Shown one piece after another: positions 43,811 through 53,842 of a DNA stretch of 64,000 nucleotides. Source of the DNA: Hyaloperonospora brassicae (Eukaryota; Oomycota; Peronosporomycetes; Peronosporales; Peronosporaceae); assembly GCA_947650285.1 (NCBI GenBank), contig CANTFL010000221.1, forward strand, positions 310,001 to 374,000, written 5' to 3'. The notes under the pieces were generated by a model that was not told where the DNA came from, did not search any database, and saw only the letters and a list, made by a program, of their open reading frames with translations. Numbering within the stretch: the first letter of the stretch is position 1; each line of letters starts with the position of its first letter. Made by a program: the position numbers and the translations under genes.

Positions 43811-46587
43811 TGATGTCAAGCACATTGGTCAAAACCGCTAGTGTTTCGTGCTAGTGGCCTTGTTGTTACATCTAACTTGTAAATTGTCAAGATTACTAAG
43901 AGCCTCATATCGAGGGTCAAAGTTTATCTTGCGTGATGGTTATAACATGTCGTTTGTTTTATCAATTATTTATCTTGACTTCTGATCAGCCTTAGTATCG
44001 CTTAAGTACTTAGCAAAAGAAAGACTTGTGCTACGATTAATTTGCCAATAAATGAGCGTCACGCATTAGTAGGCGCTTAAGATACGTCGAACGATTGACG
44101 TAGGCTCCGAAGTTGCTATTCTCAATAGTAAAGCGCTAAACGAAGAAGCAAATTGTCTTGGCTGTGCAAGTGACAAACATAAATAGAGGAGATGGTGCAG
44201 AGGAATTAATTGGCGAAAAATCGAAGAAGGGAAGAGGCTCTGAACATGGAGTCTAGATGTTGTGAGTGGCACGAAAGTTTTGTCTAAATTTGAGTCATGA
44301 TGAAGCGCAGGGAAACGAGACAAGACCAAGACACTAACTTTTGCATTTGGGAGACCGAAGGAAGAACTGTAATCGCTCAATTAAAAGGCGCCAAAGGATT
44401 GATTAGATCATTCGCGAAAGGAATATCAGTGTCAGGCGAGGCGTGGGTTGAGATTCAAGAAGATAATAGCAAGGGGGCCGAATACTTAGCCGTTTAAAGG
44501 GTGTATTCGAAACTAAGAATGCATTGCACTCCCTTCCGGTTTGAAGTCTAATATGCCAGGTTTTGTAATCAAAGTGGGTATGTTCTTTTGTTACTTATGA
44601 TTTTAGAAGTTATTTAGTCGGCTAGAATAGGGTACAGAAAAACCTTTTCTTTCATTAGGGATAGCTACTGACGAGGCCTCCGGTGAAGGGGATAAAACGT
44701 TTTCATCGCGCGCGTAGTTCAAAATCATGTACTGTTCTTTCTCTTTGTCGCCAAATATACCTTAAATGTTAGCAGAAATCCTTTATCTGCAGAGGTTTTC
44801 CATACTTCGGGCCTTAGAACTGCGACCCGAACTGGAGTGACGGTGAGGAGAAGATTAAAAGCATTTTGCTGTCGCTGTTTACATAAGTTACGCGGCTTTT
44901 GAGATTATATCTTACCCTTCAATGAAAACAAGAGACAGAATGTAGTGGTTCCATCTTAGTGTGTGGCAAAAGATGTAGCTAGGATCCAGACTATAACTGG
45001 TACCGTCGTATTTTATAACAAAGAGCTAGCTTCATATCCGTATGCATTTGATCGATATAACTTTCTGGATTATAGACCAGTCCTTATCAACTAGCGAGTT
45101 AACTTCGACCACATGTGCACTTATAGTAAATGCATCGACCACGTACTTATAAGGTGTTTTATATACATGGTATTGATATACTACAATCCTAAAATTATAT
45201 TGTGGTCTTGCCTATATTCACTATGACGATTGTGCGGTGGTGTAATCTGATGCTCAACTAGCTCGCTTCGATTATGAGAGTGTAGGGCTTCGAGGATTTG
45301 TTCGTGCAAGTATTATATCGAGGCAACGAAATATGCGATCATGTCTACCGTGATCATTAATGTTAAACTTCGAAGCAGTCAATATTATGCTGGTACAGGA
45401 GGTCGGTCCAACAAAATGGTATAATGTATGACTTGTTTACGAATTATTCTTGCATCCCTTAGTAAAGCTGTCCGTATCCTGTGACTCACCGCATGATCCA
45501 TCGAGGCAGCTTGGAAGAAGATAGTTTATACACTGGGTGTTGTCGAGTTAGCTTTTGCTGTACCGTCCCCTTAGGTTCTGATCACATTTTGAGCTCCAAG
45601 CAAAAATATGCATTTATGGAGTTTAAAACGGTGCTACAAAGAAAATCCTTCTTTTGCGCATCAAAAGTTGGTGTAGGGACTACCATTTTATTCACCATCT
45701 GTGCTAGATCCATCACGCCTTTTCGTTTTCATGTCAAAAGTTAAGCCACTGACGCAAAGCGCAAGTAATAATTACACATTTTGCTCACGCTCTTGTCAAA
45801 TAATACATGCGAATATAGTTTTGTGTGGACGGTGTATAGGACAACATGCTCAATATAAAAGGCTTTTACAAGTGAATATGTGATGTCAATATTTAGGAAG
45901 ACACAAGTAAATTTTTGACCTTTCGATTGACATCGACTTTACCCTCTTGTATCCAGCTGAACCGATGGGGGCATTGGCTTTGAAATTGTAGCACATATGG
46001 TCAAAACGGAACGTGTTGTTACTTTGGCAAGACTTCTTAATACAGCATGATCGACGTACATTTACCATAGGTGAATTGAACGATGCAGAGTAACAAGTCA
46101 ATTGATTGAAGACGTCTTTCGGTGAGAGAGGGGCCATATTTAACCTCAAATAGCTAGCATCTTTTGATCATTGAGTGGTTTCCTAAGCAGTTTGTCGAGA
46201 TACCTATTTTCGATTGCTCACCTAATCGTTTACTAGACGTTTGGTTTGATAAAGCAATTGGGGGATTTCATTACTTCGAATTCGGTCAAACTTGGTGACT
46301 CGTTCATCAGGCATGTCGTTATCGTTGCGACCTTTCGTAAATATATCCTAACTCGCCTAGTACAAAAGTTATGGTACGTTAAGCCCGGAAGTCTGCCAAC
46401 TGTTCCATGATGGTCAGCGATTCAGCGTGAGGTAAATTGTCAAAACGTGCAAAGACGTGGGTTTGGAGATGATGTTATGCTTAGCCTTTTGTGTGAACTT
46501 GAATTTGACGTCACGCTTTCTTATGTATGCGAAGGTCACGGTTAGAAGCAGAAAATAGGCAGATACATTGTAAAGAGGGTGGATGAC
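43811..46587. other. No recognised gene
   Basis: A minus-strand 104-codon frame (44,380-44,066) and a plus-strand 66-codon frame (44,297-44,497) overlap; neither has a known domain. Frames 45,481-45,744 plus and 46,149-45,886 minus (Cys-rich, 87 codons) are equally unsupported. AT-rich, possibly old transposon. Confidence 0.3.
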
Positions 46588-48164
46588 GGGAAGCGTTGAA
46601 AAAATCCAGCTGAAAGACTACCTGCCTTCAACTCCAACTCCAACTACACAAATACATGTTATCAATTGTTTTTAGGTCGTAATTTATGCTCGTCTTCACA
46701 GATGACAACTCGACAGCGGTACATAGCACCAAATTCTTCGTTAGGAGAAGCTAAAAAAACAGGATTAACTAATGGGAAACCACGACCCTGCCAGGGTCCC
46801 AGCCGATTGAATAGATGGCGAATTGGCCCCTATAACAGCCGAGCCTTACATTCAATGTGTCACCTCCCACCGCAACTGCATCCCGAGAATGTAAGTGGAC
46901 CTACGACACAAAATCATCGGGACACGGTAGAACCGTGATCCGCTTACGGCATACTAAATTTGGCTCTGACATGTAGCTAAATCAATTTTTCTGCAACTTC
47001 AGGGCGATATGAAAGAGTTGACGAGCTTTACCACGACTGAGCACACATGCTGGCAGAACAAGATTTAAACCGTGTTCGTTTCGCACGCTTCTGCGTCACC
47101 AGTTTCGTTGATGTACGGGGGTCAGTGGACAACGCCATGATCCAGAAGGCGATCACAGGACAAGAAACCAAGGATGGTCGTAGACTACTTCGCTCAGCAT
47201 GACATTTCTGTGATTTTTATCCGACGCGCATGTTTCTTCAAACGATGACGATATGCAGCTACACACTAATTTTTTCAATCCCGTGTCGTGTATATCAGGA
47301 TGACTGGGAAACACGTGTGGATTCGCGGTCGCGCTCCTAATGGCTGATGAGCCTACGTCATGAATAGTGATAGGTTGCAAAGGTCCAGTAGTGTACCTGT
47401 TCATCTCTGAGTCAATAGCAGCTAAATTAGGTGTATCTGCAATCATTGCTTGATCGAAGTCGGAGAATTCTTGCACTTCATTATCCAAATCGTAAGTTTT
47501 GAAATAGCTGTCGTTGCCGTGAGCAACGTACAATAATGCTTAAGTCTAGTAAAAATTTTCTACCGTGCCCTTCAGATAAGCTTCTGTCCTCCGCTCCAGT
47601 AGTGGACACACATATCATCGACTTTTTACTTATATTCGACACGTCAGGTCGCATGATGCCATCAACCTCGGACATCTGGGGGGGCGTAATTGAGCAGTTG
47701 TTGTCTTGCAGACGATTTTCCATCCAGAATTCTAAAACCAGTGGCTTTATAAGTCGCGATAAGATCATATGAAGGTAAATAGTAAGCTTTGCAGCACGTA
47801 CCTGGCTCGACCCTGTATTATGTCAGTGCAGCACCTTGGCTCGAACCTGTATTACATCAGTGCAGCACCTTGGCTCGAATTTGTCTTACGTCAGTCCAGT
47901 ACTTTGGCTCGGAATTTCTTGATGTATATTTCCAAACGTTAACGCGTAACATTTAGCAATGGTGTGGGGTAGAGGACTGTCGCCTTTCAATATATAATAT
48001 GTTTGTACTGATCGCAAGCGCGGTGCTATATACCGCTATCATTTTGCGATTGTAAAGACGAACACAAATTACGACCCAAAATCAACTGATTATACGTATC
48101 TATGTAGTTAGAGTTGGAGTTGGATCCAGGTAGTATTTCAGTTGGAGATGTTTAACGCGTCGCC
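46588..48164. mobile_element. Mutator-like TIR element, TSD TGGATGAC(G/C)
   Basis: Inverted ends of about 130 bp (ACTACCTG, CAACTCCAACT, AACTACA-A-ATAC, GGTCGTAATTT) are flanked by TGGATGAC at 46,580-46,587 and 48,165-48,172. The next base (G or C) would complete a 9-bp duplication with one mismatch. The 1,577-bp element is homologous to the ends and parts of the interior of the element at 25,880-37,341, including a gag-like Pro/Arg stretch near 46,770 and the direct repeats at 47,800-47,915. No transposase, so non-autonomous. Confidence 0.8.
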
Positions 48165-48986
48165 TGGATGACCCAGAAAAGGTTTATCTCGACCGTCACT
48201 CGATAAATCGATCAGAATTGTCCTCAATACCTCCAAAACCAATACCAAAATTTAAATGAAATTCGTAAGAAAAAGCTTATAAAATTAGCTCTGACAATCG
48301 CACTATTACAAGTGGGCCCAGAACCTTCCTCTCATCTTCGTATGCATAGTGAAGTCTTTGAGGCTGTGGTGAAGACATGAATCGATTGGTCGTAACGTTA
48401 GATATGCTACAGAACCCGTTTGACGTAGCGTTCATCGCGCTGTCATATACACTATTCAGCACACTTCCCATGCCCGTCAAATTGATTAAAAAGTCCCGCT
48501 TAATATCATGTTAGACTACGAACTTGGACGAAAAAAGACTGGCCATACTGGCCGGAGACACACTGATGGGTTCATTGAAGGAATTGACCCACGAAGGGGT
48601 CCTTACCTTTGTAAATACTGCCGTATAATGATTGCTCAACCCTTATCACTTTCCTTGACTGAACAGCTTGCATCGAAGGGCGAGCTTCAGAGCTTGCTGT
48701 TATGTTTTTCTTTATCACATAAATAATAAACACGTGTACATCACCTATCGAAATCGCGTCTGTCATTCATTGTTGGATTTAGTGGCTGGTACCATGGCCC
48801 ATAATTTGAATAAGCATTGCGTGTTTAAAGCTGCCAAGCGGTACCGTTACATGGAATACAATCTTACATCTGAAAAAATGGGGCGATAGCTGGACATTAT
48901 CCGCGAAGACAATGTTTACGTTGCACGTCACCTATATGGAAATGACAAGAACGGCCTCGCTTCGCCACATGCATGTAAGCATTGAT
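48165..48986. other. No recognised gene
   Basis: Plus-strand frames at 48,508-48,726 and 48,668-48,889 are open for about 72 codons each. No motif, no partner in the window. Confidence 0.3.
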
Positions 48987-49340
48987 TTATAATGTTACGT
49001 TAAACGTGCTATAATTAAATGCCATATTTTCACTGTCAGAGCCGCGCTTGCATCCGCAAAACGCATGGGTTTCGACTCGCACTCTATCGTTAAGGCTCGA
49101 GATTGGTAGAACGTTGTTGGTCGAAATAGGTGGCAATACGCTAGCAAGAGAAGTATCGAAACTCGGTATAGCTACTGGCCAATTGGCCGTACAGAAAATC
49201 CGACGCACTAAAAACTCTTGCTCCTGTATAACGAAACGGGCCTGGACGTAGCGCATTTTACAGGTTGTCCAGTAGTGTTTGGACGTAGTCGAAATCTGTA
49301 TTAGATCCCGTCGCTCACACGATTCTGTGATGGACCACAA
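48987..49340 (-). CDS. Hypothetical ORF, 117 aa
   Basis: The frame has a balanced composition with conserved-looking runs (RYVQARFVIQEQEFLVRR, then CGCKRGSDSE near its end) but no family I recognise. It begins just inside the 3' end of the next minus-strand frame (49,618-49,301), so both could be parts of one broken gene. A plus-strand frame (49,048-49,251) overlaps it. Confidence 0.25.
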   Translation of the reverse strand: MWSITESCERRDLIQISTTSKHYWTTCKMRYVQARFVIQEQEFLVRRIFCTANWPVAIPSFDTSLASVLPPISTNNVLPISSLNDRVRVETHAFCGCKRGSDSENMAFNYSTFNVTL

Positions 49341-49618
49341 CTTTTATCGCGATAAAGAAATGTATGGACGATAATGTAACAAACAGTACGCTTCTCGCTA
49401 TCGGACAGACCGCACATAGACATTGTAAATAAAACGTAGTACAGGCACAAATAAAGTTTTGAATTGTGCCTAATGTCAGGTTCGTCAAAAATAATATGAC
49501 GGTGCAGTGCACTCGACGAGTTGCCCCGGCGTCTAAATGTTTTCATCGAATCGTAATCATAGACTGTGCAATATCTGTTTGTTTCTGGCTTTAGCAACAC
49601 CGTCGGTCCTTTTAGCAC
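49301..49618 (-). CDS. Conserved unknown ORF, right copy (105 aa)
   Basis: An intact frame starts MLKGPTVLLKPE and includes RRRGNSSSALHRHIIFDEPD. It aligns in frame with the left arm at 39,355-39,540. The C-terminal 45 residues, Cys- and Tyr-containing, are not kept on the left. No signal peptide at the ATG, although the region upstream in frame is hydrophobic (FLLVL). Function unknown. Confidence 0.35.
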   Translation of the reverse strand: MLKGPTVLLKPETNRYCTVYDYDSMKTFRRRGNSSSALHRHIIFDEPDIRHNSKLYLCLYYVLFTMSMCGLSDSEKRTVCYIIVHTFLYRDKSCGPSQNRVSDGI

Positions 49619-50223
49619 TAGTAAAAATGTGGGGTTAATGGTCTAACAACCCGAAATGCTGATCGGTCGGCTTTCCTGACTCATAATCCTTGAGATAAAG
49701 CGAGAACCATAACGGCAATGAGGTGCTTATGACTATACGATATCGGTGTGCATTACCTGGACCACGTACATCATTCTCATCCTTACTACCTCAGTCTGCT
49801 GGCTCTAGACGTCGGGCGTCGCAGAGGACACTCCGCATAGGGGACGTAAATCAGGTATCCAGTCCGGGATGGAGACAGGGCGCTGATGACGCAAAAATAA
49901 GAATACCACTCCGATCTTTGCCGATGGGCCCCTGACGCAGCTGACCGAATCCTCCCATATCACGCACTAGACCGGTTCGCTTTCGCTAGGCCGGGAGCAT
50001 GCGCGGTGATTGGACCGGCGATTTGAAGGCCGATGTAGAAAAGCAGGAACAAGGCAAATGATGACAAACGCTGACGCCATGCTTTCTAAGAGGAGAGCAG
50101 CTAACTTGGCACCCCTCACCCCGGGGTGCCGAGTTAGCGTTCTCTCTTAGTTCACACGCTGCGCTGCCGCGCGTAGCATACGCAGCGGCAAGAAGGTCTC
50201 CCATTTTAGAGTGAGACCCATTT
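49619..50223. other. Arm sequence without recognised gene
   Basis: Aligned to 22,870-23,143, 25,460-25,497 and 39,232-39,350. A perfect GGCACCCC-TC-ACCCCGGGGTGCC-type inverted repeat lies at about 50,108-50,130. No shared frame. Confidence 0.4.
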
Positions 50224-50454
50224 ATGGAAACTTATGGAAACTTCCCACCACGAAGGGCCGGTAGTCCGGCTTGGTGGAGCTCTAGGCAACTCGGTCATAC
50301 GTGCATAAAAGCTCAAGTTGGAGTTGACCCATACTTCTGTAAATATGACACCTTCGAACGTAAGCGCCGTCGGCGACGGGTTGCTGCTTCGTGGCAAAAC
50401 GAGAAGGATGCACATCATGTGCTCAGATGTTCAATATTTCGGCGTAGCATTTGA
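50224..50454 (+). pseudogene. Possible LINE-type Cys/His remnant
   Basis: The frame ends in WQNEKDAHHVLRCSIFRR, which resembles the E-x-HVL-x-CP motif after RT in some non-LTR elements, preceded by a C-rich segment YFCKYDTF. The left arm is homologous upstream (22,640-22,740) but the motif is not clear there. Short and uncertain. Confidence 0.3.
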
Positions 50455-50589
50455 GACTATTACTGTTGGACAGATACATACACTGGCTTGAACGTCGTGT
50501 CCACTCAGACGGTACGACCGTGTCGTCGTCGGTTGGCGTACGGTAGCCAAGCTTCATGCTGACAAATAGTGTAATGAATCTCATTCTCA

Positions 50590-51124
50590 GGGTTACGTAG
50601 GACCTATAAGCGCTTTTTCATCCTTTCGTGTCGGTACACCTTGCAAACGTGAATTGCATCACGATCAGGATCTCAACGTGAGTCCATCCTGCTGCAACTA
50701 CATTATTGCAGACGCAGACCTTGAGCTTCTGCAAATCATGTCGATCGATAGCGAGGGGGCAGCCTGTCCATTGTATCAACCTAATACTGCTCAACACGTA
50801 TGTTTTATGATCACCACTTCGGTCATCTACCGTGACACGAACTTTCTCCTACTGTGTTCTTTAGTGGGCTGGCTCGATACTCCAGACGCCACGAGGACAC
50901 TCCCGAAAGGCCACGTGAGAATGACCGTTGACCAAGTCCGGGGTAAGAATTGTGTGCGCGCTCATGACCGGATGGCTGAGCTCCGCCCGCGCTTCAATCT
51001 GCTTCAGGACAGAGGACGCATGGCTAGGGGGCCGTTCCACTTACATAATCCTAGCGTGCCATTTGGACCATGCCTGGCCACTTCCGTCGTGGTCGACTTG
51101 CTCTGTTCTTTCGGCCGATCCTAG
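50590..51124 (+). CDS. Conserved unknown ORF, right copy (157 aa or longer)
   Basis: The ATG frame 50,654-51,124 contains IADADLELLQIMS, CFMITTSVIYRDTNF and GWLDTPDATRTLPKGHVRM, shared with 22,283-22,014 in the left arm. The frame is open and shared further upstream (GTPCKRELHHDQ), so the true start may lie before 50,640. The last 60 codons (PFHLHNPSVPFGPCLATSVV) read through the position of the left copy's stop. No family, leader or membrane helix recognised. Confidence 0.45.
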
Positions 51125-51324
51125 TGCACAATCTAGTGCGGACGCGCCCAAGAGCACCGCTATACAACGAGTGTCTTGGCTTGGTGCTCGCTCACCTCGC
51201 ATAAGCGACCGGTACTGGAGCTCAACAGGATCCCCACGTTCTTAGAGGAGTTCACTTCGGAGGAGTGAGGTCGTGCGCATCAAACGGGTCGGCGCGAGAA
51301 GAGGCAGGTCGTAAAGAGTAGGAA
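51125..51324. other. Arm sequence without recognised gene
   Basis: Aligned to about 21,650-21,830 of the left arm; no shared frame. Confidence 0.35.
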
Positions 51325-51654
51325 CTAACGTAGGCAAAGGGGTGTCGATATGTGTCGGCGCTCCCCTTGCCGCGTGATATCGGCTGGTCGCTTCCATTCA
51401 AGTCGCACTCTTCGTCGCCTCTTGTAGCACGCGCAGCTGAGATAAGACCTTCCCTCCGTAAACCATGGCACGCTTAGGGGGACGTCCAGTCGAAGGGAAG
51501 GGGACCAGAGTACTGTCTGGCTCTTAGGAGCTCTTCGTCTGTTCGTCGTTGCCCGAAGAGGATATATCGGGAAGTATGCAGGTCGATCAAAAAGTATCTG
51601 ACCTCGTGGTGGTCCGGCTGTATTCGTGCGAAAGCAGACACCAGAGGTCATCAC
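51325..51654 (-). CDS. Conserved unknown ORF, right copy (109 aa)
   Basis: An Arg/Pro-rich frame with the C-terminal end RPADITRQGERR...PLCLR shared with the left-arm frame 21,437-21,637. It is longer at the N-terminus than the left copy. No domain recognised. Confidence 0.3.
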   Translation of the reverse strand: MMTSGVCFRTNTAGPPRGQILFDRPAYFPIYPLRATTNRRRAPKSQTVLWSPSLRLDVPLSVPWFTEGRSYLSCACYKRRRRVRLEWKRPADITRQGERRHISTPLCLR

Positions 51655-51789
51655 GATGATGCTGTCATCCTTTTTTTGCTTACCTCAACTTTTTTGGTTG
51701 TCTGGCTATCACCTAATGATTGCGGACGTTCCAAATGCTACTTTCGTTTATGTCACTGCAATTCGGACCACAATCCCTCGACGCTTGCT

Positions 51790-51985
51790 GATTTATTCAT
51801 GCATGGCGTATACAAATCAGGATTCTTAGCCAACCATAAAAACTACCCGTTCGTATATCTATCCGGTTTCTTATCCACCCATCAAGTGTCTACTGCCTTA
51901 TCTTTTTCACGATAATCAGCCACCCATCAAGGGTCACTATCGCATATTTGTCACGATAACGAGCCACTCTTTATGAGTATCCTGT
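51790..51985. repeat. 45-bp minisatellite, about four units
   Basis: Inverse of the left-arm array (21,022-21,160). Units start near CCACCCATCAAG at 51,876 and 51,921 and near CCACTCTTTAT at 51,965, with an older unit at 51,820. Four units here, three on the left. Confidence 0.75.
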
Positions 51986-52242
51986 CTAGCACATCTTATC
52001 TGTACTCTGGAACTTGGCGGTGAGAGTTCCCATATTCCCGCAGCTCCCGGTATCTGTAGACACACTGGCTGAAAAGGTTGAAGCAGCGTGCGATATGGAC
52101 CGCATCTGGAACTGCACGGCACGAACTGCGCCGTTACTGCCCGTGCAGACTCAAGTCCGACGACGTACAAAGCTTTGATCCTAGACATAACGGGCTGTAC
52201 ACAGGCTTCTTTGTTTCGGACACAGTACCTCGAGTCATCCAC
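51937..52242 (-). CDS. Conserved unknown ORF, right copy (101 aa)
   Basis: The frame matches the N-terminal part of 20,744-21,166: ACVQPVMSRIKALYVVGLES, CGPYRTLLQP and VQIRCARQ. It stops inside the first 15-residue repeat, while the left copy reads through three. It lies head to head with the effector gene, as on the left. Replacement differences are frequent. Confidence 0.35.
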   Translation of the reverse strand: MDDSRYCVRNKEACVQPVMSRIKALYVVGLESARAVTAQFVPCSSRCGPYRTLLQPFQPVCLQIPGAAGIWELSPPSSRVQIRCARQDTHKEWLVIVTNMR

Positions 52243-52360
52243 GAAATCTCGTAGTGAGACCTACAGCTTATGCTTCATTTCCAATTTTGCGCTGATCGCC
52301 TCAGTAACGCACTGCTTCGATCTCCGCCTACGTCTCTCATCTATAATCTGCTTTGTCCAA

Positions 52361-52711
52361 ATGATGAAGTCCTTTCTACTACTTGTGCTTGTGCTGACCA
52401 TGTCTGCTGTCTACAACGCTGATGCTGGACCTGCTGCTGGAACGAAGACGACGTTGGACCTGACCTCAGCGGTGCATCATGACCGGAACAGCAAAAGTAT
52501 GCTACGTGGAACCGACGGCTTTAACGAAGCCAGTCAAGAAGAGAGGGGTTTGGTAAAGAAGATTTACAAAGGCGTCAAGAAAACAGCGAAAGCGGTGGGA
52601 AAGGGGGTCGTGAAGACTGCGGTGATAATCAAGGACAAGGCCGAGGATTATACGGAGAGATTGGCGGATCATATAGAGGTAGGGCCACCGGGCGATAGGC
52701 GGAAGGTGTAG
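52361..52711 (+). CDS. RXLR-EER-like secreted effector candidate, right copy (116 aa)
   Basis: Signal peptide residues 1-22 (MMKSFLLLVLVLTMSAVYNA). Residues 46-49 are S-M-L-R, keeping the second Arg of the translocation motif but not the first; residues 60-62 are E-E-R. The region after that is Lys-rich and helical (KIYKGVKKTAKAVGKGVVKT), unlike the left copy. The frame is open upstream to 52,088, but only the ATG at 52,361 gives a leader, and the left copy supports it with gapless alignment over residues 1-62. Predicted secreted; host target unknown. An alternative is that loss of one motif residue has made it a non-translocated secreted protein. Confidence 0.7.
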   Translation: MMKSFLLLVLVLTMSAVYNADAGPAAGTKTTLDLTSAVHHDRNSKSMLRGTDGFNEASQEERGLVKKIYKGVKKTAKAVGKGVVKTAVIIKDKAEDYTERLADHIEVGPPGDRRKV

Positions 52712-53316
52712 TAGAGTGAGAAACCCCAGGGGTAAATTTATTTGGGTTTAGGGTACCCAACCTCCAAAGTAATGGATTTTGATGTCCACTTCTCCTGATC
52801 AATACAACAATCTTGCGTTAGTGGTTTTCGATATTTGCCCTATGTCCTTAAGTGTCCCCGATAGATAAAGTAGTACAAATCCATTTGATTTGGTAGCCAA
52901 TCAGTAATATATGGACGGTAGAAATAGTTGTAGGAGTAGACAGAGATAATAGAAACGCTAGATGAAAAGTCGCAATAGGATACATTGAGGAAGCAAATGG
53001 ACATTGAGTGAAGAACATCAAAGAGCTAATTGGCTTGTAGCAACGTAACGTTTATATGCATCCATCCGTGTCACTTGTTTGCTGCCTTTTTTATACGCGT
53101 ACGATAAGAGCTATCAAAGCGTTTCTTTTTTATGGTATAGTATGAGCGCATAAAGTTCTGCTGGCTCACCGAGGTAAAAAGAACAGACCCGATCTAATTT
53201 AGCAATATCAACTATCCAGTTAGCCACATCGTAGCTTACGAATGATATGGTGTTTTAAACATGCAACCTCAATCAAGCGACCGTACTGGAAACAATTTAG
53301 GGTGAAGTTTGTTACC
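52712..53316. other. Arm sequence 3' of the effector
   Basis: Aligned to 19,655-20,180 of the left arm. It carries the YLGEP...LYALILYHKKET block (minus strand, about 53,180-53,110), whose left partner is at 19,745-19,840. Otherwise nothing recognised. Confidence 0.35.
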
Positions 53317-53321
53317 CTCTC

Positions 53322-53711
53322 TGTAACGGGGCACACCCTTGCGTAACTTAACGCAAGGGATTTGGGTGCCCCGACAGACGTACACGTGGCAAGCGAGGAA
53401 GCGTAGGTAGGGTAAAAGTAGAACTGTTATATTAATAAATTAAGTCTTTAAACTACTGTCTCTTCGTTTGACTTAATTCAATTATACTAATATAACTGCA
53501 TGTATGGTGACGTCTCGTCACCACTCATTGCGCGCGTCTTGCGGCGATTGGTGGGTTGATATCATCACGATATCAACCAATGAACAGACGCTTTGGTCGA
53601 CCCTTCAATATCACCATTTTGGTGATATTGTTGAAAGAATATTCAACTTTATATTCTTTATTGTCACTTTCCTTAAAGTGACAATTTCATGTAACGGGCT
53701 GCCCCGTTACA
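53322..53711 (-). repeat. 3' LTR
   Basis: Ends TGTAACGGGG...GTTACA, with the terminal hairpin TGTAACGGG/CCCGTTACA at 53,690-53,711. Short internal inverted repeats are conspicuous (TTGCG/CGCAA at 53,338-53,355; GTGACGTC/GACGT-CAC at 53,505; TTGATATCATCACGATATCAA at 53,555-53,575). Confidence 0.95.
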
Positions 53712-53724
53712 TCACCCCCCCTTA
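53712..53724 (-). other. Polypurine tract
   Basis: On the minus strand TTAAGGGGGGGTGA abuts the 3' LTR, the same layout as in the 26-34 kb copy. Confidence 0.85.
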
Positions 53725-53842
53725 ACTGATAGTCACCGTGTGACTATCGAAAATATGGAGGCCACCCGTTGGCCACCATTGGGACAGGGAGCACTTGTTT
53801 GGTCCGTTCCACTCACTTTCCGCTTGACCTCGCATAGTTAAC

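Noticed and set aside
52088..52360. Upstream in-frame extension of the right effector to 207 residues
   Set aside because: It has no leader and would bury the signal peptide; the left copy supports the downstream ATG.
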